DNA of 64,000 bases. Origin: Corallococcus sp. NCRR (GTDB lineage Bacteria; Myxococcota; Myxococcia; Myxococcales; Myxococcaceae). Every line of letters begins with the position of its first letter. Position 1 is the first letter of the stretch. Below the pieces are notes generated by a model, which saw only the letters and a list, made by a program, of their open reading frames with translations, ran no database searches and was not told where the DNA came from. The stretch covers positions 2,294,001 through 2,358,000 of the forward strand of contig NZ_CP114039.1 in assembly GCF_026965535.1 (NCBI RefSeq), given 5' to 3'. The position numbers were made by a program, and so were the translations under genes. Shown one piece after another: positions 8,532 through 19,852 of the stretch.

Positions 8532-8851
8532 GAAAGCCTGGGCTAGGGGCAATTCAGGTGCGGCCACGGCAGGGGACACTACCACCGGCCCCTGTCGCGC
8601 CGCCGGGTCACCCGACATGTCGCGCGGCGGCTCCCACCTGTCAGGTGTCCCCCGGGACACGCTCCCGGGCCGCGCGTGTCCACCCGAACACGCCCCCCTG
8701 GCCGTGCGGGGCGGCCCCCTCCCGCCCTCGTCCGCCCGGGTGGCATCCGGCCGGTGTCCCACCCTCCGTGGCCCTCCGGCCACGGCCGCCCATGGCCTGC
8801 GCTTTGCTGGTAGAGCCTTGTCGGGACGTGGGCTGGTGCGGAGGTGTGAAC
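8532..8851. other. 320-bp divergent spacer between sigma factor and alanine racemase
   Basis: Contains promoters for both directions by position. Open frames here have poor third-position bias and I see no gene. The notable content is a pair of abutting palindromes at 8635-8660 (separate entry) and the GGAGG at 8840-8844 that sets the racemase start. Confidence 0.6.
8635..8660. promoter_or_regulatory. Two abutting palindromes, possible operator
   Basis: CACCTG-T-CAGGTG at 8635-8647 is followed, sharing three bases, by GTGTCCC-CC-GGGACAC at 8645-8660. Both are perfect, and they lie within the divergent spacer, about 105 bases upstream of the sigma factor start. Tandem sites like these could bind a dimeric regulator or form alternative hairpins in a leader. 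Confidence 0.35.
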
Positions 8852-10069
8852 GTGGAAGAAGTCGGTGTGGGGCTCGGAGCCGGGCCTGGTGACGCGGTGT
8901 ACTCCTCGTGGCTGGAGGTGAGCGCGTCCCACCTCAGGCACAACGTGGCGGCGTTCCGCGCGTTGGAGTCCACCGGCCCCACACCCCGGGCGCTGGGCGC
9001 GGTGCTCAAGGGCAACGCCTACGGCCACGGCCTGGCCCAGGTGCTGCCGCTGGTGCACGCGGGCGTGGACGTCCTCTACTTCATCGCGCCGCAGGACGCG
9101 CTCACGGTGCGCGCGCACGAAGCCCGGCACGGCCTGCCCGCGCGGCAGGTGGTGGTGCTGGGCGCGGTGGCCCCGGAGGAGGCCGTGGTGCTGGCGCACC
9201 AGGGCATCGACGTGGTGGTGGCGGACCGCTCCTGGGCGGACGCGGTGCCTTCCTTGCGCGCGGCGAAGCTGGTGCGCCCCCTGCGCGTGCACGTGCACAT
9301 CGACACGGGCCTGGGCCGCGAGGGCTTCACGTTGGATCAGCTTCCGCGCGACACGGCGTTCCTCGCGGAAGCCGCGGACGTGTTCGAGCCGGTGGGCGTG
9401 CTCAGCCACTTCGCCAACACGGAGGACGTGACGGAGCAGGCGTACGCGCTGGCGCAGTTGGACGCGTTCGAGACGGCGCTGGGGCACCTCACGGCGCAGC
9501 TGAAGCCCGCGAAGCCGTTGCAGCGGCACATCGCCGCGAGCGCCGCGGCGCTGGTGCTGCCCCGGGCGCGCTACGAGGCGGCGCGGGTGGGCATCTCGCT
9601 GTACGGCCTGTGGCCCTCGCCGGAGACGCGGCTGTCCGCGAGGCTGGTGCTGGGGGAGTTGCCGGTGCTCAAGCCGGTGCTGTCGTGGCGCTGCAAGAGC
9701 CAGGTGGTGAAGTGGCTGCCCGCGGGCGCGTACGTGGGCTACGGCTGCACGTACCGCTGCCCGGAGCCCACGCGCATCGCCGTCCTGCCGGTGGGCTACT
9801 ACGACGGCTATCCGCGCCTCGCGTCCGGCAAGGCGCACGTGCTGGTGAACGGGCGGCGGTGCGCGGTGCTCGGCCGCGTGATGATGAACCACCTGATGGT
9901 GGACGTGACGCGCGCCACGTCCGACGAGCGTCCGGTGACGGCCACGCTCCTGGGCCGCGATGGAGAGGAGTCCGTGTCCGCCGAGTCCCTGTCCGGCTGG
10001 GCGCAGACCATCCACTACGAGTTGGTGACGCGCCTGGGCGCGCACCTGCGCCGCGTCGTCGTGGAGTAG
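8852..10069 (+). CDS. alr: Alanine racemase
   Basis: PLP enzyme that interconverts L- and D-alanine for peptidoglycan. 405 residues, slightly longer than the usual 360-380 because of a short N-terminal extension. PLP lysine K53 in AVLKGNAYGHG; phosphate-binding RVGISLYG; the catalytic Tyr region VGYGCTYR; and the C-terminal domain signature GYYDGYPR with VLGRVMMNHLMVDVT. The start is GTG 8852, seven bases after a clear GGAGG (8840-8844); ATG 8792 would put that site inside the gene. It converges with the acyltransferase gene, with only six bases between stops. Confidence 0.92.
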   Translation: MEEVGVGLGAGPGDAVYSSWLEVSASHLRHNVAAFRALESTGPTPRALGAVLKGNAYGHGLAQVLPLVHAGVDVLYFIAPQDALTVRAHEARHGLPARQVVVLGAVAPEEAVVLAHQGIDVVVADRSWADAVPSLRAAKLVRPLRVHVHIDTGLGREGFTLDQLPRDTAFLAEAADVFEPVGVLSHFANTEDVTEQAYALAQLDAFETALGHLTAQLKPAKPLQRHIAASAAALVLPRARYEAARVGISLYGLWPSPETRLSARLVLGELPVLKPVLSWRCKSQVVKWLPAGAYVGYGCTYRCPEPTRIAVLPVGYYDGYPRLASGKAHVLVNGRRCAVLGRVMMNHLMVDVTRATSDERPVTATLLGRDGEESVSAESLSGWAQTIHYELVTRLGAHLRRVVVE

Positions 10070-10075
10070 CGCGGG

Positions 10076-11125
10076 CTACTTCGACGGCGTGCCCTCGGTG
10101 AGGCCGGGCGACGGCGCCGTCGTGAGCGCCGGGGGCTGCACCTTCCAGCGGCGGTGCAGCCACAGCCACTGCTCCGGGTGCCGGCGGATGGCGCGCTCCA
10201 ATGCAGCAGTGACGCGCGCGGTGTGCTCGGTGATGGGGTCCGCGCACTCGCCGGGCCTGGGCGGGAGGATGGGGCCCTCCACCTCCAGCCTGTAGCGCGC
10301 GCCCGGACCCGGAGGCCGCACGCCCATCACCACGAACACCGGCACGCCCGTGCGCTCCGCGGCCACCGCCATGGCGGGCGTCGTGGACGCGAGCCGGCCG
10401 AAGAAGGGCACGAACACCGCGGACTTCGCGGGCAGCGCCTGGTCCAGCAGCATGTACGCGGACTCGCCGCGGTTCACCGCGTCGGTGATCTCCTGGATGG
10501 CGCCCTTCGGGTAGATGAGCCCCGCGCCCGCGCCCAGCCGGTTCACCGCGATGCGCGTGTTCAGCGCGCCCTTGAGCGGACGCACCAGCGCGTTGAGCGG
10601 GATGCCCCAGCGGATCAGCATCTGGCCCACCAGCTCCCAGTTGCCGAAGTGCGCCGTCACCAGCAGCGCGCCCTTGCCCGTGGCCACGTGCGCCTTCAGC
10701 GCCGCGAACGCCTCCTCGCCCTCGATGCCCTGCTGGTCCCAGTCCGGCGTCATCCGGTCCCCGGACGGCAGCGACTCCACCACCACGCGCGCCATGGTGA
10801 GGTACGCGCCTCGCGCGATGTCGTGGCGCTCGGCTTCACTCTTCTCGGGCATCGCGTGCGCCAGGTTGTCCAGCGCCACCTTGCGGCGGATGCCCAGCGA
10901 GTAGGCCAGGCTCGCCACGAAGCGAGCGAGCGCATCCCGCGCCTTCGGCGACAACGCGGTGAGCAGCGCCCAGACGCCGCGCGTCAGGAACGCCACGAGG
11001 GGGCCCGGCGGTGAGCCGATGATGCGGCGCAGGTGCTCCGGCGGTCTTTTCCCCTCGGGAGGGGTGTTGGTTTGCGGTGGCAGCGGATGCGAGGAGAGGG
11101 GAGCGGACACGGCGGCGCACTCCAT
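10076..11125 (-). CDS. LpxL/HtrB-like lysophospholipid acyltransferase
   Basis: 349 residues. Carries the catalytic HX4D/E motif of lipid A late acyltransferases as HFGNWE (about residues 160-165), and downstream MLLDQALPAKSAVFVPFFGR, matching the family's second conserved block. One hydrophobic N-terminal segment (PLVAFLTRGVWALLTAL) anchors it to the inner membrane. It probably adds a secondary acyl chain to lipid A or acylates another lipid. Ends with a Pro/Thr-rich tail. Start ATG 11125 is 83 bases from the divergent M1 peptidase start, so both promoters share a short region. Confidence 0.85.
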   Translation of the reverse strand: MECAAVSAPLSSHPLPPQTNTPPEGKRPPEHLRRIIGSPPGPLVAFLTRGVWALLTALSPKARDALARFVASLAYSLGIRRKVALDNLAHAMPEKSEAERHDIARGAYLTMARVVVESLPSGDRMTPDWDQQGIEGEEAFAALKAHVATGKGALLVTAHFGNWELVGQMLIRWGIPLNALVRPLKGALNTRIAVNRLGAGAGLIYPKGAIQEITDAVNRGESAYMLLDQALPAKSAVFVPFFGRLASTTPAMAVAAERTGVPVFVVMGVRPPGPGARYRLEVEGPILPPRPGECADPITEHTARVTAALERAIRRHPEQWLWLHRRWKVQPPALTTAPSPGLTEGTPSK

Positions 11126-11208
11126 CGCGAACAGGACCTGACAGCAAGGCCACGCGTCGCCCGCTCGTCGCTACCTTGCCAGGCTGCTCTGGTCCACACT
11201 GCGCGGCC

Positions 11209-13962
<2,754 letters not shown>

Positions 13963-13980
13963 TCCCCGGCTGAAACGACA

Positions 13981-14012
13981 CCGGGTCCGCGCGCACGTGC
14001 ACGCGGACCCGG
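13981..14012. terminator. Strong bidirectional hairpin terminator
   Basis: CCGGGTCCGCG pairs perfectly with CGCGGACCCGG (11 bp) around a ten-base loop that is itself mostly palindromic (GCACGTGC). It sits between the convergent M1 peptidase and enoyl-CoA hydratase genes. No T-run, as is common in GC-rich genomes. Confidence 0.7.
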
Positions 14013-14043
14013 GAGTGCTACGGACGTCGCGAAGCGAGCGGGG

Positions 14044-14796
14044 CTACTTCCGGCCGCGCGACATGAAGGACATGAAGGCTTCCTTCGCTTCGTCGGACGC
14101 GAGGCGCTGGACGAACTCGGCGCCCTCGCGCTTGAGGGCCGCGTCCACCTGCTCCCGCAGCGGGCCTCGGATGAGCGCCTTCGTCACCTTCAACGCCTGG
14201 GCGGGGCGCTGGGCCAGGGCGCGGGCGCGCTCGGTGGCCACGTCCTTCAGCTGCGCCTCCGGGACCGCCTTGTTGATGATGCCGGCGCGCAGCGCGGTGG
14301 CCGCGTCGAACGGGTCTCCGAAGAGCAGCAGCTCCGACGCCAGCGCGAAGCCCGCCGCGCGCGGCAGGAGCAGGCTGCTGGCGCCTTCCGCGCACAGGCC
14401 CAGGTTGACGAAGGGCATGCTGAAGCGCGCCTTCTCCCCGGCCACCACGTAGTCGCAGTGCAGCAGCATGGTGGTGCCAATGCCCACCGCCGCGCCCTCC
14501 ACCGCCGCGAGCACGGGCTTCGTCAGGCCGGCCAGGGCGCGCAGGTACTGGAACACCGCGCTGTCCTCGCCCGTGGGCGGGTGCTCCAGGAAGTCGCCAA
14601 TGTCGTTGCCCGCGGTGAACGCGCCGCCCGCGCCGGACAGGAGCACCACCCGGACGTCCTCGCGGCGCTCCGCCTCCTGGAGGGCGGCGGTGGCGGCCTC
14701 GTACATGGCGTGGGTGAAGGCGTTCTTCTTCTCCGGCCGGTTGAAGGTGACGGAGAAGACCCCGGCGTCGAGCTGCGTCAGAAGCGTGTCGGACAT
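14044..14796 (-). CDS. Enoyl-CoA hydratase/isomerase family protein
   Basis: 250 residues, normal for the crotonase family. The first oxyanion-hole region reads GGAFTAGNDIGDFL and the second GAAVGIGTTMLLHCDYVVAG. The usual hydratase glutamates are not obvious at either site (after GIGTTML and near CAEGASSLLLPR), and the arrangement is closer to delta3,delta2-enoyl-CoA isomerases, so the exact reaction is open. It acts in the cytoplasm on fatty acyl-CoA. It lies 11 bases downstream of the PRPP synthetase gene on the same strand, so the two are probably co-transcribed although functionally unrelated. Confidence 0.8.
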   Translation of the reverse strand: MSDTLLTQLDAGVFSVTFNRPEKKNAFTHAMYEAATAALQEAERREDVRVVLLSGAGGAFTAGNDIGDFLEHPPTGEDSAVFQYLRALAGLTKPVLAAVEGAAVGIGTTMLLHCDYVVAGEKARFSMPFVNLGLCAEGASSLLLPRAAGFALASELLLFGDPFDAATALRAGIINKAVPEAQLKDVATERARALAQRPAQALKVTKALIRGPLREQVDAALKREGAEFVQRLASDEAKEAFMSFMSRGRK

Positions 14797-14807
14797 GGCC
14801 GGGCAGA

Positions 14808-15728
14808 CTAACGCGCGTCGGGCCGCAGTGCGCGCAAGAGCAGCGGGGCCAGCGTCACCACCTGGTGGGGGAAGGGCAGGTTCTCCCGGTGCTCCACACT
14901 GTCCGTGCTGAACAGCCGCTTCACGGGCACGCCGCGCAGGCGCTCCAGCGCGGGGCCCACCAGCAGGGCGTGCGTGGTGGCGAGGATGAAGTCGTCCACG
15001 CAGCCCTCGCCCTTGAGCTCCTTCGCCGCCGCCGCCAGCGTGCCGCCGGTGGACACCATGTCGTCCACCAGGATGGGGCGCATGCCGCGCACGTGGCCCA
15101 GGAAGCCGAGCGTTTCCACCTCATTGCCGCTCAGCCGCGCCTTGTGCACCACCGCCCACGGGCGGCCGAGCAGCTTCGCCAGCGCCTCCGCGCGCTTCAC
15201 CGCGCCCAGGTCCGGCGCCACCACCACCGTCGTGTCGGTGACGTGGGGGCGCAGCGCGTCCGCCAAGAGCGGCAGCGCGGACAGGTGCTCCAGCGGCGCG
15301 CCGAAGCAGCCCTCCAGCGCCGGGTTGTGCAGGTCCACGGTGAACACCCGCGCGAAGCGGCCGTGGGACACCATGTCGGCCACCAGGCGTCCGCCCAGGG
15401 GCTCACCCGGCCGGGCCCGCCGGTCCTGGCGCGCGTAGCCGACGTAGGGAATCACCGCCTCCAGCGAGGCCGCGCCCGCCCGCCAGCACGCGTCCGCGAG
15501 CAGCAGCAGCTCCATCAGGTTCTCACCCACGGGCGGCGTGGAGGACTGGAGGATGACGACGCGGCGGCCCCGCACCTCCTCCGGGGGCACCTCGATGTGC
15601 AGTTCTCCATCCGGGAAGCGCTCCCGCTTCACTCCCACCGGCTCCGCGCCGAACGCCTGGGCGAGCGCACGGCCGAGGTGGGGACTGGCACTGCCGACGA
15701 CGAGGGCGATGGGCGTCATGGGCATCAT
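14808..15728 (-). CDS. Ribose-phosphate pyrophosphokinase (PRPP synthetase)
   Basis: 306 residues; makes PRPP from ribose 5-phosphate and ATP. Visible motifs: the RERFPDGELHIEV loop, YARQDRRARPGEP (ATP region), and the PRPP loop ILVDDMVSTGGTL. The signature usually read as DLHAxQIQGFF is here DLHNPALEGCF, so this may be a divergent or second copy rather than the housekeeping enzyme. The ATG at 15728 or 15719 fits; upstream reading has no family similarity. It is divergent from a phosphoribosyltransferase gene 133 bases away, linking PRPP supply and use. Confidence 0.82.
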   Translation of the reverse strand: MMPMTPIALVVGSASPHLGRALAQAFGAEPVGVKRERFPDGELHIEVPPEEVRGRRVVILQSSTPPVGENLMELLLLADACWRAGAASLEAVIPYVGYARQDRRARPGEPLGGRLVADMVSHGRFARVFTVDLHNPALEGCFGAPLEHLSALPLLADALRPHVTDTTVVVAPDLGAVKRAEALAKLLGRPWAVVHKARLSGNEVETLGFLGHVRGMRPILVDDMVSTGGTLAAAAKELKGEGCVDDFILATTHALLVGPALERLRGVPVKRLFSTDSVEHRENLPFPHQVVTLAPLLLRALRPDAR

Positions 15729-15861
15729 GGGTCCGCACCCTAGCGCGGGAGGCACTCGCGGTGCCCTGGCCCCCCGGGCATGCCGCCAGGAGAGCCACTG
15801 AACGTGCCTCCGCCGACACACTCCGGAGCGAAGAGCACCTTCCGGGGGTGGAGGTGGGCCC

Positions 15862-16548
15862 ATGCGTTTCCGGGACAGGGCGGAGGCGGGACAGAAGCTC
15901 GCGGGGGTGTTGACGCCCTACCGCTCCGGGGACGTGTGCGTCCTGGGGCTGACACGCGGCGGGCTGCGCGTGGCGTACGAGGTGGCCCGGGCCTTGAGGG
16001 CTCCCCTGGACCTGTGGGTGGCGCGCCGGCTGCGCGTGCCGGGGGGCCGCCTCACCCTGGGCGCGGTGACGGAGGGCGGCGGGCTGTACCTGGATCCCCA
16101 GGCAGCGGTCCAGGCGAAGCTGCCCGGAGAGACGCTCGAGCGCTTCGTGCACGAGGAGGTGGACGACGTGGAGCGGCAGGCCCGGCAGCTGCGCGGCGGC
16201 CTCACGCCGCGCATTCGCGGGTGCATGGCGCTGCTGGTGGATGACGGGATGGTGACGGGCGCCACCATGGCCGCGGCGCTCCTGGCGCTGAAGCAGCAGG
16301 GCGCGCGCCAGCGCATCGTGGCGGTGGGCGTGGCGACGCCGCGCTCGCTGGAGCTCATCCGGAGCCGCGCGGACGCGGTGCACGCGCTGACGCTGGACCC
16401 CACGCTGCGCGAGGTCTCCGACGCCTACGACACCTTCCCCGCGCTCAGCCAGGACGAGCTGCGGCGCTGGCTCACGCGCGCCCGGGAGGCCAGCCCCGCA
16501 CAGGCGGAGGGCCCGGCGCCGGACGTGGCGGGCGGGTGGTGGTTCTGA
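15862..16548 (+). CDS. Phosphoribosyltransferase family protein
   Basis: 228 residues. Type I PRTase fold: LTRGGLRVAYEVARAL near the N-terminus and the PRPP-binding loop LLVDDGMVTGATM (about 120-132). The segment GGGLYLDPQ and the helical middle resemble the stand-alone PRTases with unknown base specificity often seen near dienelactone-type hydrolases. Substrate cannot be named. GGAGG lies shortly before ATG 15862. Divergent from the PRPP synthetase; followed 37 bases later by the archease-like gene. Confidence 0.8.
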   Translation: MRFRDRAEAGQKLAGVLTPYRSGDVCVLGLTRGGLRVAYEVARALRAPLDLWVARRLRVPGGRLTLGAVTEGGGLYLDPQAAVQAKLPGETLERFVHEEVDDVERQARQLRGGLTPRIRGCMALLVDDGMVTGATMAAALLALKQQGARQRIVAVGVATPRSLELIRSRADAVHALTLDPTLREVSDAYDTFPALSQDELRRWLTRAREASPAQAEGPAPDVAGGWWF

Positions 16549-16585
16549 CGGGAAGCGGATGACGACGAGGACATGAGGAGGACGT

Positions 16586-17041
16586 ATGGATGTGGAAACC
16601 GTGCACGCGGAAGACCGCCGGCCCCGGACGCACTGGGAGCACTTCACCCACGATGAGCTGCTCGGGGTGCGGGGCGTGGGCCGCTCCATGGAGCAGGCCT
16701 TCGAGATGGCGGCGCTGGGACTCTGCGCGTTGGTGACGGACCCTCGGAGCGTGGAAGCGCACGAGGAGCTGGAGGTGGACTGCCAGTCCGCGGACCATGA
16801 CCAGCTGCTCGCGGACTGGCTCCGCGCGGTGGTGGGCGCGATGGCCGGACGGCGCCTGCGCTTCCAGTGCTTCGTGGTGCGGCTGGACGGGCTGAACCTC
16901 TTCGGCCACGGCTTCGGCGAGCGCGCGGGACAGGCGCGCCATGGCACCCACGTGGCGCTGACGGGCGCGTCGCTCACCCAGGTGTCCGTGCGCCAGGGGC
17001 CGGAGGGCGTGTGGACCGCCGAGGCGCTGGTGGACTTCTAG
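16586..17041 (+). CDS. Archease-like protein with altered metal-site residues
   Basis: 151 residues, archease size plus a short extension. Family features: WEHFTHDELLGVRGVG (compare H-x-A-D-I-G-[IV]-R-G), SMEQAFEMAALGL, LLADWLRAVV, and a terminal beta strand ending ALVDF. Archease activates the RtcB RNA ligase. Here the Asp of the first motif appears as Leu (HDELLGVRG) and the usual Lys-Ala-x-Thr block is THVALTGASLT, so ligase activation may be lost or changed. No rtcB is adjacent. A very strong GAGGAGG precedes ATG 16586. Lies between the PRTase and oligoribonuclease genes on one strand. Confidence 0.7.
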   Translation: MDVETVHAEDRRPRTHWEHFTHDELLGVRGVGRSMEQAFEMAALGLCALVTDPRSVEAHEELEVDCQSADHDQLLADWLRAVVGAMAGRRLRFQCFVVRLDGLNLFGHGFGERAGQARHGTHVALTGASLTQVSVRQGPEGVWTAEALVDF

Positions 17042-17147
17042 GGCGCCAGGCGGGCGCGGCGGGCGGATTCGTCCACGCGAGGGGTGCACCGGGGCGCCGG
17101 GCTGCTATAGGGACGTTTCCCTCTTCGCGACCAGGACCCTTCCGGAC

Positions 17148-17699
17148 ATGGCTTCCCGTGACATCCGCTTCGTGTGGCTCGACCTGGAGATGACCGGGCT
17201 GGACCCCAATACCTGCGGCATCATCGAGGTGGGCATCATCGTCACCGGCCCGGACCTGCGCCCCCTGGGCGAGTTCGAGCGCGTCGTCTGGCAGCCGGAG
17301 GAGATGCTCCAGCGCATGGAGCCCGTCGTGCGCGAGATGCACACGAAGAACGGCCTCCTGGAGAAGGTGCGTGCGTCCACGTCGTCCCTGCGCGTGGTGG
17401 AGCGCGAGGTGACGTCCTTCATCGCGGACTACTGCGACCTGGGCGAGGGCATCCTCGCGGGCAACTCCATCCACACGGACCGGCGCTTCCTCATCGACCA
17501 CATGCCCATGGTGGACCGCTACCTGCACTACCGCATGGTGGACGTCACCAGCCTCAAGGTGATTACCCGCGCCTGGTATCCGGCGCTGGTGGAGCCGCGC
17601 AAGCCGCCCAGCGGGCACACCGCGCTCGCGGACCTGCGCTCCAGCATCAGCGAGCTGCAGTACTACCGGGACGTCCTCTTCCGCGCGACGCCGGGCTGA
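17148..17699 (+). CDS. orn: Oligoribonuclease
   Basis: 183 residues, the normal Orn length. DEDDh exonuclease that degrades 2-5 nt RNAs, including pGpG from cyclic-di-GMP turnover. Motifs: ExoI WLDLEMTGLD, ExoII GNSIHTDRRFL, ExoIII with catalytic His in GHTALADLRSSI. The C-terminus ELQYYRDVLF is also typical. Cytoplasmic. It converges with a receiver-only response regulator nine bases away. Confidence 0.95.
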   Translation: MASRDIRFVWLDLEMTGLDPNTCGIIEVGIIVTGPDLRPLGEFERVVWQPEEMLQRMEPVVREMHTKNGLLEKVRASTSSLRVVEREVTSFIADYCDLGEGILAGNSIHTDRRFLIDHMPMVDRYLHYRMVDVTSLKVITRAWYPALVEPRKPPSGHTALADLRSSISELQYYRDVLFRATPG

Positions 17700-17708
17700 A
17701 CGCCGGCT

Positions 17709-18077
17709 TCAGGCGAGGGCCCCGTCCGCGGGCAGCTGCTTCTGGATGGTGCCCAGCAGGTCGTCCAGCTCGAAGGGCTTGGCGAGGAAGTGGGAGCTGG
17801 CGCGGCGCTCCTCGTCCGTGAGGCGGCCCGCGCTCATCACCACCACGGGCAGGTCGCACAGGTCCGGGTGGGCGCGGATGCGGCGCAGCAGCTCTCCGCC
17901 GTCCATCACCGGCATCATCAAATCCAACAGCACCAGGTCCGGCTTGGACGCCAGGAGCCGCTGGAGGCCCTCGTCGCCGTTGTACGCGGTGACGATGTCG
18001 TAGCCCTCCAGGGACAGGATGTCCTCGAGCGCCTCCACGATGGCGAGCTCGTCGTCCACGATGAGCAACCGCTTCAT
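17709..18077 (-). CDS. Single-domain response regulator (receiver only)
   Basis: 122 residues: a complete CheY-like receiver and nothing else. Acidic pocket D8-D9, phospho-acceptor D52 in LVLLDLMMPVMDG, Ser/Thr switch in VVVMSAG, and lysine in FLAKPFE. It must act through protein-protein contact with a kinase or target elsewhere. ATG 18077 begins exactly at the first strand (MKRLLIVDD). No kinase is adjacent. Confidence 0.88.
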   Translation of the reverse strand: MKRLLIVDDELAIVEALEDILSLEGYDIVTAYNGDEGLQRLLASKPDLVLLDLMMPVMDGGELLRRIRAHPDLCDLPVVVMSAGRLTDEERRASSHFLAKPFELDDLLGTIQKQLPADGALA

Positions 18078-18254
18078 GCGCGGTCCCCCTCCGCCGCGCG
18101 CGCACGGCCCGGGGCCCCTGTCGGCCGGGAGGCCGGAGGCGGATGGGACGGGATGCGGGCGGGGTGGGACTTCACGCGGTGGCTCCATTTTCTCTCGCCG
18201 GAGAAGGTAGGTCCGCGCGCCAGTTCGGCCAGGGGCCGATGTGGGTTCTGTTGG

Positions 18255-19814
18255 TCAGGTGGCGGTGGATGTGTCCTGGGAGGCGGCCAGGCGCTCCTTG
18301 AGGATGTGTTTCTGGACCTTTCCGAGCGCGTTGCGGGGAAGGGCGTCGGTGAAGACGACGCGGCGGGGCTTCTTGAAGGCGGCGAGCCGTTCCCGGCACC
18401 AGTCCACCAGGGCCTGGGCGTCGGTGGTGGCGCCGGGGTGGGGGACGATGACGGCGACGACCTGCTCCCCGAAGTCCGGGTCGGGCAGGCCCAGGACGGC
18501 GGCCTCGGCGACGGCGGGGTGCGCGGTGAGGACCTCTTCGACTTCGCGGGGGTAGATGTTGAAGCCACCGCTGATGATGAGCTCCCGGGCGCGGCCGGTG
18601 ATGCGCAGGAATCCGTCCGGATCCCATTCGCCCAGGTCGCCGGTGCGGAACCAGCCGTCCGCGTCGAAGGCCTCGGCGGTGGCGTCCGGGCGGCGCCAGT
18701 AGCCGGTGAAGACGTGGGGGCCGCGGACCTCGATTTCGCCCGTCTCGCCGCGAGGCAGGGGCTGACGGGAGCGCACGTCCACGACGCGGGCCTCCTGGCC
18801 GGGGAAGGGCATGCCCACGGTGCCGGGGCGGCGTTCGCCGTCGTAGGGCTGGGTGGTGTTCATGATGGTTTCGGTCATCCCGTAGCGCTCCAGGATGCGG
18901 GCGCCGAAGCGCGCCTCGATGTCCAGGCACAGCTGGGGGCTCAGGGGGGCGGAGCCGGAGACCCACAGGCGCAAGGGGTGCGGCGTCACGCCGGTGCGGC
19001 GGGACTCCTCCAGCAGGCGGCCGTACATGGTGGGCACGCCGAAGAAGAGGGTGAGGGACGCGTCGTCATGCAGGGCGGTGAGCGCTTCGGAGGCGACGAA
19101 GCGGCGGCGCAGGTCCACGCTGGCGCCGGTGAAGAGGGTGCCGTGCAGGCCCACCATGAGGCCGTGGGTGTGGAAGAGCGGAAGGGTGAGCAGGAGCCGA
19201 TCCGCGTCGGTCCAGCGCCAGGCTTCGGTGACGGCGCGCACGTTGGAGAGCAATTGCAGGTGCTGGAGCATGGCGCCCTTGGAGCGGCCGGTGGTGCCGG
19301 ACGTGTAGCCCAGCACGGCCAGGTCCTCCGCGCGGGGCAGCGGCAGGGACGCGGTGGACGCGGCGCCGAGCGCGAGCACGTCCGCGAACGCCACGGAGGG
19401 CAGGGACGCGGGGAGCCCGGGCTCCACGGTGATGAGCCATTGGAGCGAGGGCAACTGGTCGCGCAGCGGAGCAAGCTCCGAGGCGCCAGAGGTCCCGGTG
19501 ACGCAGACCTTCACCTCCGCGTCGGAGAGGATGTGGGCCAGCTCCACCTGGCGGTAGGCGGTATTGACGAGCACGGCGACGCAGCCCGCGGCCTGGACGC
19601 CCAGCCAGGTGACGACGAACGCGTCGCTGTTCTCCAGGAAGAGCGCGACGCGGTCACCCGGAGCCAGCCCCCGGGCCTTGAGTCCGCGAGCAAACGCGGT
19701 GACCCGCTCCGCCAACTGACCGCGCGAGTACGTGGTCCCCTCGAAGGAGAGCAACGGGCGCGAGGGCTCGTGACGGGCATGGTCCAGGAACACTTCAAGC
19801 AGGGAGGCCGGCAT
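18255..19814 (-). CDS. MatB/ACSF3-like acyl-CoA synthetase
   Basis: 519 residues of the ANL adenylating superfamily. P-loop YTSGTTGRSKGAM, A5 motif ERYGMTETIMNTTQPYDGER, A7 GWFRTGDLG, hinge GRARELIISGG, and the C-terminal catalytic Lys in LPRNALGKVQK. The A5 extension (M-N-T-x-x-P-Y-D-G-E-R) is a mark of malonyl/methylmalonyl-CoA synthetases, so I favour a dicarboxylate such as malonate as substrate. That could feed extender units to polyketide synthases; none are in the window. Stands alone on its strand. Confidence 0.8.
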   Translation of the reverse strand: MPASLLEVFLDHARHEPSRPLLSFEGTTYSRGQLAERVTAFARGLKARGLAPGDRVALFLENSDAFVVTWLGVQAAGCVAVLVNTAYRQVELAHILSDAEVKVCVTGTSGASELAPLRDQLPSLQWLITVEPGLPASLPSVAFADVLALGAASTASLPLPRAEDLAVLGYTSGTTGRSKGAMLQHLQLLSNVRAVTEAWRWTDADRLLLTLPLFHTHGLMVGLHGTLFTGASVDLRRRFVASEALTALHDDASLTLFFGVPTMYGRLLEESRRTGVTPHPLRLWVSGSAPLSPQLCLDIEARFGARILERYGMTETIMNTTQPYDGERRPGTVGMPFPGQEARVVDVRSRQPLPRGETGEIEVRGPHVFTGYWRRPDATAEAFDADGWFRTGDLGEWDPDGFLRITGRARELIISGGFNIYPREVEEVLTAHPAVAEAAVLGLPDPDFGEQVVAVIVPHPGATTDAQALVDWCRERLAAFKKPRRVVFTDALPRNALGKVQKHILKERLAASQDTSTAT

Positions 19815-19852
19815 GGCGCGCGAGCCTACCCGGGACGGGATACGCTGAGCGC

